This document shows positions 14,743 to 22,774 of a DNA stretch of 58,078 nt, in pieces; position 1 is the stretch's first letter, and the number at the start of each line of letters is the position of its first letter. The DNA is from Chlorobium sp. (GTDB taxonomy: Bacteria > Bacteroidota > Chlorobiia > Chlorobiales > Chlorobiaceae). The translations under genes and the position numbers were made by a program. Where the stretch lies: contig JANQMO010000042.1 of the NCBI GenBank assembly GCA_028280025.1, positions 1-58,078 of the forward strand, written 5' to 3'. The notes below the pieces were generated by a model. The model made no database searches. It was not told where the DNA came from and saw only the letters and a list, made by a program, of their open reading frames with translations.

Positions 14743-17304
14743 ATGAAACAAAAGTCTTCGTATACCCCGCTCCTGTTTGCTTTCCTGAGCCTGCTGCTGC
14801 TTGGGCTTACGTTCTGGGTGATATGGAAGGACGAGGTACAGCTCAGACCTTGGAAATCGTACCAGCAGGAGTATAAGGAGCTGAAAGGAAAAAAACTGCA
14901 GGAGGAGTATGACAGGGCAAAGAAAGAGTTCGACAGCAACGGCAATGCCCGAAAGCTTGAATCTTTACAGGCAAAGCTCAAGGCCGAAGAGGACTTTTTT
15001 AACAGCCGGGAGGTTCAGGAAAAATATAAAAAGCTGAGAGGACAGCTTGATATAATCGGATCGTCGCTGGCACAAAACCAGAAAAAGCTTCAGGAAACAC
15101 GGGGGAGATTCCTCGAGGCGGAGTATCTCTATATAAGGGATCAGAAAGAGCATGATAAAAAAGTGATGCAACGGCTTCAGGGCGGGATTGAAGAGCTGAA
15201 AAAGAGCAGGGATGCTCTGCTTGAAAGGAAGAAAGGGATAGAGGAAAATATTGACGAGCTGACAGGTGATGCTGAAGCGATAAGGGCTGAAATCATGTCC
15301 CTGCACAAAGGTCTTGATGAAAAACTGGCGGCGATAAAAAGCAACGAGCGCACATCTCCGGAGATCGGACAGATACATATAAGCGACGTAGGAAAGGCGG
15401 ATCGCTGCATAAGCTGCCATGCCGGTATCGAAAGCAGCTACAGACTGAGTGAGAAGCAGCCGTTCACCAGACACCCTGCCAGCTTTGTTTTTCTTGAAAA
15501 TCATCCGGTGAGTGAATATGGCTGTACCTTCTGTCACCATGGACAGGGCAGGGCAACCACTTCCCCCGACAAGGCACATGGGTGGGTGGACCATTGGACT
15601 GAACCGATGCTGCGGGGCAGCATGACGCAGTCATCATGTATTTCATGTCATGGGGACATCGAGGGTTTACGGGGAGCGGAATTCATCAGCAAAGGTTCGA
15701 AGCTCATAAAAAAATACGGATGCTATGGATGTCACATGATACCCGGTTACGAAAAGCTGCGTGAGATCGGGCCGGTGCTCGCCGAAGTGGGGACAAAGGT
15801 TAACTATTCATGGGCGGTGAACTGGCTGCAGGACCCCAAGACCTATTATGAGGCTGCACGGATGCCCAAGTTCTTTTTTTCACAAGAGGAAGCTGAATCG
15901 ATTACCGACTACCTTTTCAGCATGACCGGGACCACCCGGCACGACACGCTCTACACCGATGACGACATTGACTGGGACCTGGCTGAAAAAGGTAAGGCGA
16001 TCTGGCGGCAATCCCGTTGTAACATCTGCCATACAACCAATGGAAAGGGTGGGAACCATACGGAGATTCATGCTCCTGACTTGACCAAGGTCGGCAGCAA
16101 GGTTACCAAGGAGTGGCTGTTCAACTGGATCAGGGATCCGAAGAAATACTTTCCCGAAACCAAGATGCCGAGGTACCGGTTCAACGATCAGGAGCTTGCC
16201 GCGCTCGTGGAATATGTTGTGAGCGAATTTCAGGACTGGGATTTCGAGCCCGGGTATGAGGAGCCTGTTCCTATCAAAGCCGAATCAATAGAAAAGGGAA
16301 AAGCCCTTGTTGAGAAATACGGCTGTTTCGGTTGTCATAAGCTGAAGGGAATGGAGGAGATGCAGGATATCGCCCCTCAACTGAGGAGTGCCGGGGTGAA
16401 TGTCGCTGGTGGTGAGACATCGGAAAAGATAGGAGCCGAGCTTTCTTCAATTGGAAGCAAGCCCGTCGAGCTTCTGGATTTCGGCAAGATGAAAGACAGC
16501 ATTCCGCATGACAGGTTAAGCTATGTCAAGCAGAAGTTGCGCGATCCGCGGAGCTACAGGGATGATCTGAGAATGCCCGATTACCGGTTGAGCGAGGAGG
16601 AGATCGGACCGGTCGCTTCGGTTCTTCTCGGGTTTACCGATGTCAGTCTTCCGGTCCGCTTTATTATCCCTTCATATGCTGAAATCGAAGAGCTTGAAGG
16701 TGAGTCGGATAGACATATTCTGTCCGGTGATTTTGAAAAACTTGAAGCTGATGTCAAATGCCTGAACTGTCACAAGATCGGCAATCATGGCTATAACTAT
16801 GCTCCGGACCTTGCCATTGCGGGGAGCAAACTGCAGGAAGGGTGGGTCAGGAAGTTTCTGAAGCAGCCAGATATTATCCGTCCCATGCTTAAACAAATGC
16901 CTCGGTTCAATCTTGACAAGCAGGACGGAATGATACAGGGGAACCTTGCTGATTCGGAGATAGAAACTGTCATGAAATTCTTCAGGAGTGACCTTGTTAG
17001 TGATGATATTCCTGTTTCCCTGCCTGAGCTTGTTGATAACGGAGCTGTTGACCGGGTACTCGAGGGCAAACGGCTTTATGATAAAAAGGGGTGTGTTGCG
17101 TGTCACCAGATAGGAAATGCCGGGGGGTCTGTCGGGCCCAATCTTTCCTTTGTCGGCGACCGTCTGACGGCCGGTTTTGTTTTCAAATACCTCGAAGACC
17201 CACAGCGGTACAATCCTGAAAACGTTGAACCGAATCTGGGACTTACAGAACGCGAGAGGGTCTACCTTACCCGGTATCTTATGTCATTGAAGCAGGAGGA
17301 GTGA
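14743..17304 (+). CDS. Membrane-anchored octahaem cytochrome c with N-terminal coiled coil
   Basis: The 853-residue protein has an N-terminal signal anchor (about residues 9-28) and a long, charged, heptad-like coiled coil at about 35-200. Eight CxxCH sites begin at residues 222 (CISCH), 261 (CTFCH), 299 (CISCH), 327 (CYGCH), 426 (CNICH), 528 (CFGCH), 673 (CLNCH) and 784 (CVACH). Repeated SKVTKEWLFNWIRDPKKYFPETKMPRY-like segments (shown here only by type) flank several haems, indicating internal duplication of a monohaem cytochrome c fold. It probably takes electrons from or gives them to the Rieske/b complex in the periplasm. The coiled coil could span periplasm or drive oligomerisation. The stop overlaps a possible GTG of the next gene. 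Confidence 0.88.
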   Translation: MKQKSSYTPLLFAFLSLLLLGLTFWVIWKDEVQLRPWKSYQQEYKELKGKKLQEEYDRAKKEFDSNGNARKLESLQAKLKAEEDFFNSREVQEKYKKLRGQLDIIGSSLAQNQKKLQETRGRFLEAEYLYIRDQKEHDKKVMQRLQGGIEELKKSRDALLERKKGIEENIDELTGDAEAIRAEIMSLHKGLDEKLAAIKSNERTSPEIGQIHISDVGKADRCISCHAGIESSYRLSEKQPFTRHPASFVFLENHPVSEYGCTFCHHGQGRATTSPDKAHGWVDHWTEPMLRGSMTQSSCISCHGDIEGLRGAEFISKGSKLIKKYGCYGCHMIPGYEKLREIGPVLAEVGTKVNYSWAVNWLQDPKTYYEAARMPKFFFSQEEAESITDYLFSMTGTTRHDTLYTDDDIDWDLAEKGKAIWRQSRCNICHTTNGKGGNHTEIHAPDLTKVGSKVTKEWLFNWIRDPKKYFPETKMPRYRFNDQELAALVEYVVSEFQDWDFEPGYEEPVPIKAESIEKGKALVEKYGCFGCHKLKGMEEMQDIAPQLRSAGVNVAGGETSEKIGAELSSIGSKPVELLDFGKMKDSIPHDRLSYVKQKLRDPRSYRDDLRMPDYRLSEEEIGPVASVLLGFTDVSLPVRFIIPSYAEIEELEGESDRHILSGDFEKLEADVKCLNCHKIGNHGYNYAPDLAIAGSKLQEGWVRKFLKQPDIIRPMLKQMPRFNLDKQDGMIQGNLADSEIETVMKFFRSDLVSDDIPVSLPELVDNGAVDRVLEGKRLYDKKGCVACHQIGNAGGSVGPNLSFVGDRLTAGFVFKYLEDPQRYNPENVEPNLGLTERERVYLTRYLMSLKQEE

Positions 17305-17309
17305 GCGAT

Positions 17310-17741
17310 ATGTCGAGAAACAAACATAGTGCCGGCCTCTGCAGGGTTTTTGCTGGAATTTGTGCCTGTCTTCTTTGCAGCTGTTCAGCAAATCAGGAAC
17401 ATGCTTCCGCTGACGGGCAGAAAACTTCATACGCCTCGATAGACGGAAGGCGTCTCTACATGCATTACTGTGCTATCTGTCACGGTGAGAAAGGTGATGG
17501 AGCTGGGAGGTATTACGGGTTCGGCCTCGAGCCCAAACCGGCTGATTTCACTGACGACCGTTTTTTTGAGAAGAGAGACTCGGAGCTTTTGTACAAAGCA
17601 ATCAGTGAAGGGAGCGCGTCTGTCGGGAGGTCAAATCTATGCCCGCCGTGGGGGCGTACCCTGCATAAAGAGGAGGTGGGTTTTCTGATCGACCACATCA
17701 GGAGTTTTCCTGGTTCGGATGATAGTCCGGAAGACAAATAA
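17310..17741 (+). CDS. Monohaem cytochrome c lipoprotein
   Basis: The 143-residue protein has a lipoprotein-type signal (GICACLLCSCSANQE) and one haem site, CAICH, starting at residue 54. The C-terminal part has the class I cytochrome pattern, but where a methionine ligand is expected (MPPWG-type motif) the sequence is NLCPPWGRTL, with cysteine. ATG 17310 is chosen over GTG 17301 because GGAGGA at 17295-17300 is at proper distance only from the ATG. It follows the octahaem gene directly and probably works with it as a small electron shuttle held on a membrane. Confidence 0.82.
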   Translation: MSRNKHSAGLCRVFAGICACLLCSCSANQEHASADGQKTSYASIDGRRLYMHYCAICHGEKGDGAGRYYGFGLEPKPADFTDDRFFEKRDSELLYKAISEGSASVGRSNLCPPWGRTLHKEEVGFLIDHIRSFPGSDDSPEDK

Positions 17742-17793
17742 ACCATGTCGATTTGTTTTCCGTGAAATGTAAACTCTAAAACAAGGGGTAGTT

Positions 17794-18399
17794 ATGAAAC
17801 GGATACTATTCAATGCAGTACTGGTGATTGTTTTTATGGGCATCGCCGCAGTCGGGCAGCAGGACGCTTTTGCTGCCGGGACCATAACCGGTTCGGTTGA
17901 GACAAAAAGGGCCAAGTATAAAAAAAATGTCGTGGTTTATCTGAAGAATGTGCCGGGAACATTCAATGCACCAGAGACACCTTACACCGTAGACCAGCAG
18001 GATCTCACTTTCCTTCCGCATGTGCTTCCCGTGCTTGTCGGCTCGAAGGTCAATTTCAAGAACAGTGATAACGTGAACCATAACGTATTTTCACCTACCG
18101 AGTGCAAATCTTTCAATCTCGGAACGTTTGGTCCGGGCGGATACAAGACAGTTACTTTTGACAAGACATGCGTTGTCGATCTTCTGTGTAATGTGCATTC
18201 CGAAATGTCGGCTTATGTTGTCGTGCTCGACAACCCCTATTTCGCGCTGACCGGAGCGGACGGCAGCTTTACCATTGGCGATGTGCCTGCGGGAACCTAT
18301 GAGATAGCTGTATGGAGCGAGAAACTGAAAGCCCCGACGCAACAGGTGACCGTTACCGACGCTTCTTCTTCCACGGTTACGTTCAATCTGGCGAGGTAG
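17794..18399 (+). CDS. Secreted cupredoxin-like protein with C-terminal carboxypeptidase-regulatory-like domain
   Basis: The 201-residue protein has a signal peptide ending near AFAAG. A cupredoxin-like domain follows with a type 1 copper ligand set: His96 (NVNHNVF), Cys132, His135 and Met138 (CNVHSEM). The C-terminal part (ALTGADGSFTIGDVPAGTY) is like the beta-sandwich repeats of the carboxypeptidase-regulatory family. Cupredoxins are soluble one-electron carriers, so it may replace or complement a cytochrome in this locus. It lies 52 bases after the cytochrome lipoprotein gene. Confidence 0.8.
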   Translation: MKRILFNAVLVIVFMGIAAVGQQDAFAAGTITGSVETKRAKYKKNVVVYLKNVPGTFNAPETPYTVDQQDLTFLPHVLPVLVGSKVNFKNSDNVNHNVFSPTECKSFNLGTFGPGGYKTVTFDKTCVVDLLCNVHSEMSAYVVVLDNPYFALTGADGSFTIGDVPAGTYEIAVWSEKLKAPTQQVTVTDASSSTVTFNLAR

Positions 18400-18404
18400 T
18401 GAAG

Positions 18405-19304
18405 ATGAAGATATTACATAATGCCCGAATGCAGCCTGTTTTCAAATCCGCCGGGAAAATTATGGCAGTTTTGTTCTGCTGCCATGTTTTTTTCAACGTG
18501 CCGGACCTTTGTGCCTACGACCCGGCACTGATTGCAAAAATCAAACAGGGGACAGACTCCTGGAACCGGTTTAGAAAAGATAATCCAAGTTATGTGATTG
18601 ATCTCAGGATGGCGGATTTGCGGAATGCGAATCTGAAAGGGATTAACCTCAGCAAAGCGAGATTGAAAAAAGCGGACTTTTCGGATGCGAATCTTGTCGA
18701 GGCAGACCTGAGCGGCGCCGAGCTTGAAGACGCAAATTTACAAGGGGTAAATCTCAGCAGAGGCAGGGTAAGTGATGCGGACCTTTCGGAAGCAGATCTT
18801 TCCGAAGGTTTTTTTATTGAAACGGATTTCAGCAACTCTCTCCTGAAAAGGGCCAGTCTGAAAAAAGCTTTTCTTGGCAAGGCAAGTATGAAGGGAGCAA
18901 ATCTCAGCTGGTCTGATCTTGAAAATGCAAACATGAACCTTGCCGAATTCTCGAGTGCCAAACTGGTCGGGGTCAATCTCAAGGGGGCCGATTTGTATGC
19001 TGCAGTCCTTTCCGGCGCCGATCTCCGTGACGCGAAGCTTATGGAAGCTGACCTGCGAAACGCCGATCTCGGCAAAGCTGACCTGAGGGGCGCCGACCTG
19101 GGCATGAGTGAAGATATTGTGGCAGCTTCACTCAATAACGCGAATCTCGGTTCTGCCAATCTTGCGGGCACGGACCTCGAGGGTGCGGAAGTGATTAACA
19201 CCATATTTACAGGGGCGGGCATTTCAGCCAAAACCATACTTCCGAACGGATCGAAAGGCAATGCGGAGTGGGCAAAAGAAAAAGAAGCCCGGTTTGTGAA
19301 GTGA
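18405..19304 (+). CDS. Secreted pentapeptide-repeat protein
   Basis: The 299-residue product has an N-terminal hydrophobic signal (MAVLFCCHVFFNVPDLCA). It continues with roughly 40 tandem A(D/N)Lxx pentapeptides such as ADLRNANLKGINLSKARLKKA. Such repeats fold into a right-handed square beta-helix. No enzymatic motif is visible. ATG 18405 is chosen because an upstream in-frame GTG or ATG would overlap the cupredoxin gene. Export and position after the cupredoxin suggest a structural or scaffolding role in the periplasm, but this is inference. Confidence 0.8.
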   Translation: MKILHNARMQPVFKSAGKIMAVLFCCHVFFNVPDLCAYDPALIAKIKQGTDSWNRFRKDNPSYVIDLRMADLRNANLKGINLSKARLKKADFSDANLVEADLSGAELEDANLQGVNLSRGRVSDADLSEADLSEGFFIETDFSNSLLKRASLKKAFLGKASMKGANLSWSDLENANMNLAEFSSAKLVGVNLKGADLYAAVLSGADLRDAKLMEADLRNADLGKADLRGADLGMSEDIVAASLNNANLGSANLAGTDLEGAEVINTIFTGAGISAKTILPNGSKGNAEWAKEKEARFVK

Positions 19305-19539
19305 CGTGTTCTTCGGATGGCAAGGCTGCCTTTGTTACTTGTCATGAGCCCCGAAAAATCGGGTGAGTGCCACGAACTGTTTTGGGATAAAATGTTTGTT
19401 TGGAACAGGCAGCGGTGCCCGGACGAACAAGGACGAAATCCACAGTGTGATGTCCCCGCGGTATGATCCATGTGGCGAGGCGAAGTATGTAACGGTCAGG
19501 TAGTTTGTGTGTAGTACAGGAGGGGACAAGGAACGCTTT

Positions 19540-20775
19540 ATGCAACAACAACAAAAAAAGTTCTTTGAAACCGGACGAGGTTACAAAGAAGGGGCGCTTA
19601 CGGCATGTATTCTGGTTGCTGCAGGATGGATTATCGAACTTGCAAGTAGCGGGAAGGGGGTCGCTGTTCCGGGATGGCCGGTCAACGGAGTCCTTTTCGC
19701 CATTCTTGTTGTCATTGTTTTTCTTGTCGGTATTCTGTTGAGAAAGCATGAGCTGGTTGCATGGCTCGGTGGAATACCTCTCGGATTGTCACTCATCTCG
19801 GCTCTGGCGGGTCTTTCAATCGTCGGCGGGATTCTTCCGCAGGACCCTGAATACGGTTCGGGACTGTTGTCGGATATCGGGCTCAACAGGGTTTTTGCTT
19901 CATGGCCGTTTGCCCTTGTCTGCATCCTCTTCCTGCTGAACCTCGGCTTTGGTTTCGTAAAGAAACTCGTTCCCTTCAAGGTTTCCAATATCCAGTTTAT
20001 GCTGTTTCATGCCGGTTTCTGGGTTGCCGTCACGGGAGCCCTGCTTGGGTCCGCCGACCTGCAACGGCTTGCTATTCCACTCTATGAAGGAAAGGAAAGC
20101 AAAAAAGGATATGACAGAGTTCTGGATTCGATGGTTGAGATGCCGTTTTCCGTTTACCTGCACGATTTTGCCATTGAGGAGTATGCGCCGATACTCGGGC
20201 TCTACGATCCGGTTCAGGAAAAATTTCTGCCGAATGCGTCACGGGCAATACTCGAGGTCAGCCCCGGTTTGCATGTTTCATGGGGAGACATCGAGGTTGA
20301 GGTTCTGGAGGCAATGCCCCATGGTACACTTCAGGGCAGCGGTGATCCGGTTCCCTCCGATTCGGCATCCGGAGTGCCGTTTGCGAAGGTCAGGGTGAAG
20401 TACGGCGAAAAAGAACAGACAGGATGGATCAATCCGCAGGGCCCGGGTACCGAGTCGAACTATCTTGCGGTCGAACAGTTCGCCCTTGTTCTTCTCACCG
20501 GTACGCCAAAAAGGTTTTCCTCCGAAGTGATGTTCATCGACAAAAGCGGGAATAAAACAATCGCGACACTTGAAGTCAACAAGCCTTTCGAATTTGCCGG
20601 ATGGAAAATCTATCAGGCCGGTTATGATGAAAAAGCAGGTAAGTGGTCGTCATTGAGCGTGGCAGAAGGGGTAAAAGATCCCTGGCTGCCCGTGGTCTAC
20701 GCCGGCTTTTATCTGATTATGGCAGGCAACCTCATGTTTTTCTGGCAGGGCATGAAAAAATCGTCGAAAAAATGA
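19540..20775 (+). CDS. resB: ResB/CcsB-like cytochrome c maturation protein
   Basis: The 411-residue protein has about four membrane helices: three N-terminal (about 18-35, 45-65, 70-95) and one C-terminal near 380-400. A large periplasmic domain lies between them, including the ResB-type VNKPFEFAGWKIYQAGYD segment. ResB works with CcsA/ResC to carry haem across the membrane and attach it to CxxCH cysteines. ATG 19540 is preferred over the GTG at 19507 because AAGGA lies close upstream. It is coupled to ccsA by an ATGA overlap and probably serves the many haem proteins just upstream. Confidence 0.85.
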   Translation: MQQQQKKFFETGRGYKEGALTACILVAAGWIIELASSGKGVAVPGWPVNGVLFAILVVIVFLVGILLRKHELVAWLGGIPLGLSLISALAGLSIVGGILPQDPEYGSGLLSDIGLNRVFASWPFALVCILFLLNLGFGFVKKLVPFKVSNIQFMLFHAGFWVAVTGALLGSADLQRLAIPLYEGKESKKGYDRVLDSMVEMPFSVYLHDFAIEEYAPILGLYDPVQEKFLPNASRAILEVSPGLHVSWGDIEVEVLEAMPHGTLQGSGDPVPSDSASGVPFAKVRVKYGEKEQTGWINPQGPGTESNYLAVEQFALVLLTGTPKRFSSEVMFIDKSGNKTIATLEVNKPFEFAGWKIYQAGYDEKAGKWSSLSVAEGVKDPWLPVVYAGFYLIMAGNLMFFWQGMKKSSKK

Positions 20776-21572
20776 CATGGAATGAGTTTCCGATAGTAGC
20801 ATCTGTTGCTTTTGCCTGCTGGGGCGGGGGAAGCGTCCTGAACCTCTTTTCGGCAAAAAAACAGGCACTGAAAGTCCCCTCGCATCTCCTGATGGGTTTC
20901 GGCTGTGCGGTGATGGTTGCGTTTCTTGTTCTTTTCTGGCAGGCTATCGAGAGGCCCCCGCTGAGAACCCTTGGGGAAACACGGCTCTGGTATGCGACGA
21001 TGATCCCTCTTGTTGGTTTTCTGGTTGAATATCGCTGGAAAATCACGTGGCTTAAGTTCTACTGTATGGCGCTGGCAGCTTTTTTTCTCTGCATCAACCT
21101 CTTTTATCCGGACATTCTCGATAAAACGCTCATGCCCGCATTGCAGAGCGTCTGGTTCGTCCCGCATGTTATTGTCTACATGATAGGCTATGTGTTTCTT
21201 GCAGCAGCATCCGCTGCGGCATGGCACAATATCTATCTCGATTATCGATCACAAAGCAGCGAGCGCAATGAGGCCGTCGGCCATTACCTTGCCGTGCTGG
21301 GTTTTGTGTTTCTGACATTCGGTCTCCTTTTCGGGGCTTTCTGGGCAAAAGAGGCCTGGGGACATTACTGGACGTGGGACCCGAAAGAAACATGGGCGTT
21401 TATCGCATGGCTCTCGTATCTGGGATACCTGCATCTTCATACCGAAAAGGTTGGGAAAAGGAAACTGCAGTGGTACCTCGGGCTGACCTTTTTCGTCCTG
21501 CTGATCAGCTGGTTCGGAGTAAACTACCTGCCTTCCGCTCAAAACAGCGTGCACAGCTATCAGGTGAGTTGA
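20772..21572 (+). CDS. ccsA: CcsA/ResC-like haem-handling protein
   Basis: The 266-residue protein has about eight membrane helices and the tryptophan-rich WWD-type motif WGHYWTWDPKETWAFIAW at about residues 196-213, which binds haem for export. Conserved histidines flank it. It forms the cytochrome c synthase with ResB, whose stop codon overlaps this start (ATGA). The stop codon lies inside a small hairpin related to the element at 27399-27657. Confidence 0.88.
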   Translation: MTWNEFPIVASVAFACWGGGSVLNLFSAKKQALKVPSHLLMGFGCAVMVAFLVLFWQAIERPPLRTLGETRLWYATMIPLVGFLVEYRWKITWLKFYCMALAAFFLCINLFYPDILDKTLMPALQSVWFVPHVIVYMIGYVFLAAASAAAWHNIYLDYRSQSSERNEAVGHYLAVLGFVFLTFGLLFGAFWAKEAWGHYWTWDPKETWAFIAWLSYLGYLHLHTEKVGKRKLQWYLGLTFFVLLISWFGVNYLPSAQNSVHSYQVS

Positions 21573-21599
21573 GCGTTTCAGCAATCGCTCAATTTAGGT
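21569..21599. repeat. Short hairpin resembling both ends of the family 3 element
   Basis: TTGAGCG (21569-21575) and CGCTCAA (21586-21592) form a perfect 7-bp stem around a 10-base loop, followed by TTTAGGT. The two halves equal the two ends of the element at 27399-27657 brought together. It overlaps the ccsA stop codon. It could act as a weak terminator as well as being a remnant of a mobile element. Confidence 0.5.
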
Positions 21600-21653
21600 T
21601 ATCCATAAACGGTCGACCGGACTGTTACAGGTGCGGGAGGGAAGAACGATGTC

Positions 21654-22145
21654 TCAGGTGAGATCCGTGATGATATCGGTGTACTGCGGGAACTTTCTCG
21701 TAAGCGAATTGCGGTCGGCCATGGTAAAATCGCTGAAATCAAAACCGGGTGATACGACGCAGCTTGCCAGCGTATAGGTTCCGGGCCCGGGGGATTCATG
21801 CCGGGCCCCGAACCACGTATTGGCCGGGACCACGCCCTGAAACGTTCCGGCTTCAGGGTCGAGTGTAAATGTCGACATGATCCCGACATCGTGAAAAATG
21901 TAGATTGTCAGAGGACTTCCGGTATGGTAGAGCCAGAGCTCATCCGATTTGATCCTGTGCAGGCGTGAGCGTTCGTCTGCTGTAAGGAGGTAATGGATAG
22001 CGGTGGCATATGCCCTTTTTCCTGAAAAAACCGAATCTTTAAGAAACTCGAAGGAGGTCTTGCTGCGATAGAATTCGCGGTAGTATCCTCCTTCAGGGTG
22101 ATGTGTAAGACCAAGCTTTTCAATCCAGTATTCAGCCGGCTGCAT
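21654..22145 (-). CDS. Cupin family protein (DUF985)
   Basis: The 163-residue protein contains the motifs HPEGGYYREFYRS, AIHYLLTADERSRLHRIKSD and WFGARHESPGPGTY, which define the DUF985 (cupin_5) family. The histidines and glutamates are positioned to bind a metal in a cupin barrel. No reaction is known to me for the family. The start ATG 22145 overlaps the purE stop region by 14 bases, so the two are probably co-transcribed. Confidence 0.82.
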   Translation of the reverse strand: MQPAEYWIEKLGLTHHPEGGYYREFYRSKTSFEFLKDSVFSGKRAYATAIHYLLTADERSRLHRIKSDELWLYHTGSPLTIYIFHDVGIMSTFTLDPEAGTFQGVVPANTWFGARHESPGPGTYTLASCVVSPGFDFSDFTMADRNSLTRKFPQYTDIITDLT

Positions 22146-22656
22146 TGAGCTTTTCCTGTACTTTTCTGTTTTTTGCCCGTGACGCGTCCGCAAGCTTTTC
22201 CCGGAACGCTTCCATGGCAGTCATCGTTGATGCGTCGCAAAGGGCGAGAATCTGGACCGCCATGAGAGCCCCGTTGCGGGCGTTGTCGATGCCGACGGTG
22301 GCAACAGGAATGCCTGCAGGCATCTGGACGATAGAATAGAGTGAGTCCTGGCCGCTGAGTTTTTTGCTGTATATCGGTACGCCGATGACAGGGAGGACCG
22401 TCTGTGCGGCCGTGACGCCTGGAAGATGCGCGGCCCCCCCGGCTCCTGCAATGATGGCTTTCAGGCCCCTCTCTTTGGCGGTGGCTGCGTATTGTTCGAG
22501 CTCTTTGGGCGTACGGTGCGCCGAGATAACCGAAACTTCGTAAGGGATGCCGAATTCATCGAGGACGGCCGCCGCCTCTTTCATGATGTCAAAATCAGAA
22601 TCGGAGCCCATCAGGATTCCGACCAGAGGTGTTCTTTTGTCTGTGGATATTGTCAT
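22132..22656 (-). CDS. purE: N5-carboxyaminoimidazole ribonucleotide mutase
   Basis: The 174-residue protein has the PurE signatures GILMGSDSDFDIMKEAA, SVISAHRTPKELEQYA, IIAGAGGAAHLPGV and GIPVATVGIDNARNGALMA. PurE moves the carboxyl group within N5-CAIR to give CAIR in purine synthesis. The SDxD and AHRTP pattern is that of class I enzymes, which need PurK elsewhere in the genome. ATG 22656 gives the usual length; the longer frame to 22731 has no conserved extension. Confidence 0.92.
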   Translation of the reverse strand: MTISTDKRTPLVGILMGSDSDFDIMKEAAAVLDEFGIPYEVSVISAHRTPKELEQYAATAKERGLKAIIAGAGGAAHLPGVTAAQTVLPVIGVPIYSKKLSGQDSLYSIVQMPAGIPVATVGIDNARNGALMAVQILALCDASTMTAMEAFREKLADASRAKNRKVQEKLNAAG

Positions 22657-22774
22657 AATATGTTGTGTAATGGCCCGCTTGTGCCCGGGCCCTTTTCGTT
22701 GAGAATTTAATCGGGATTTGTGTATTTTCACGGGTACGAGAAAAGGAACTTAACATTTGTAGAGGAAGAATACA

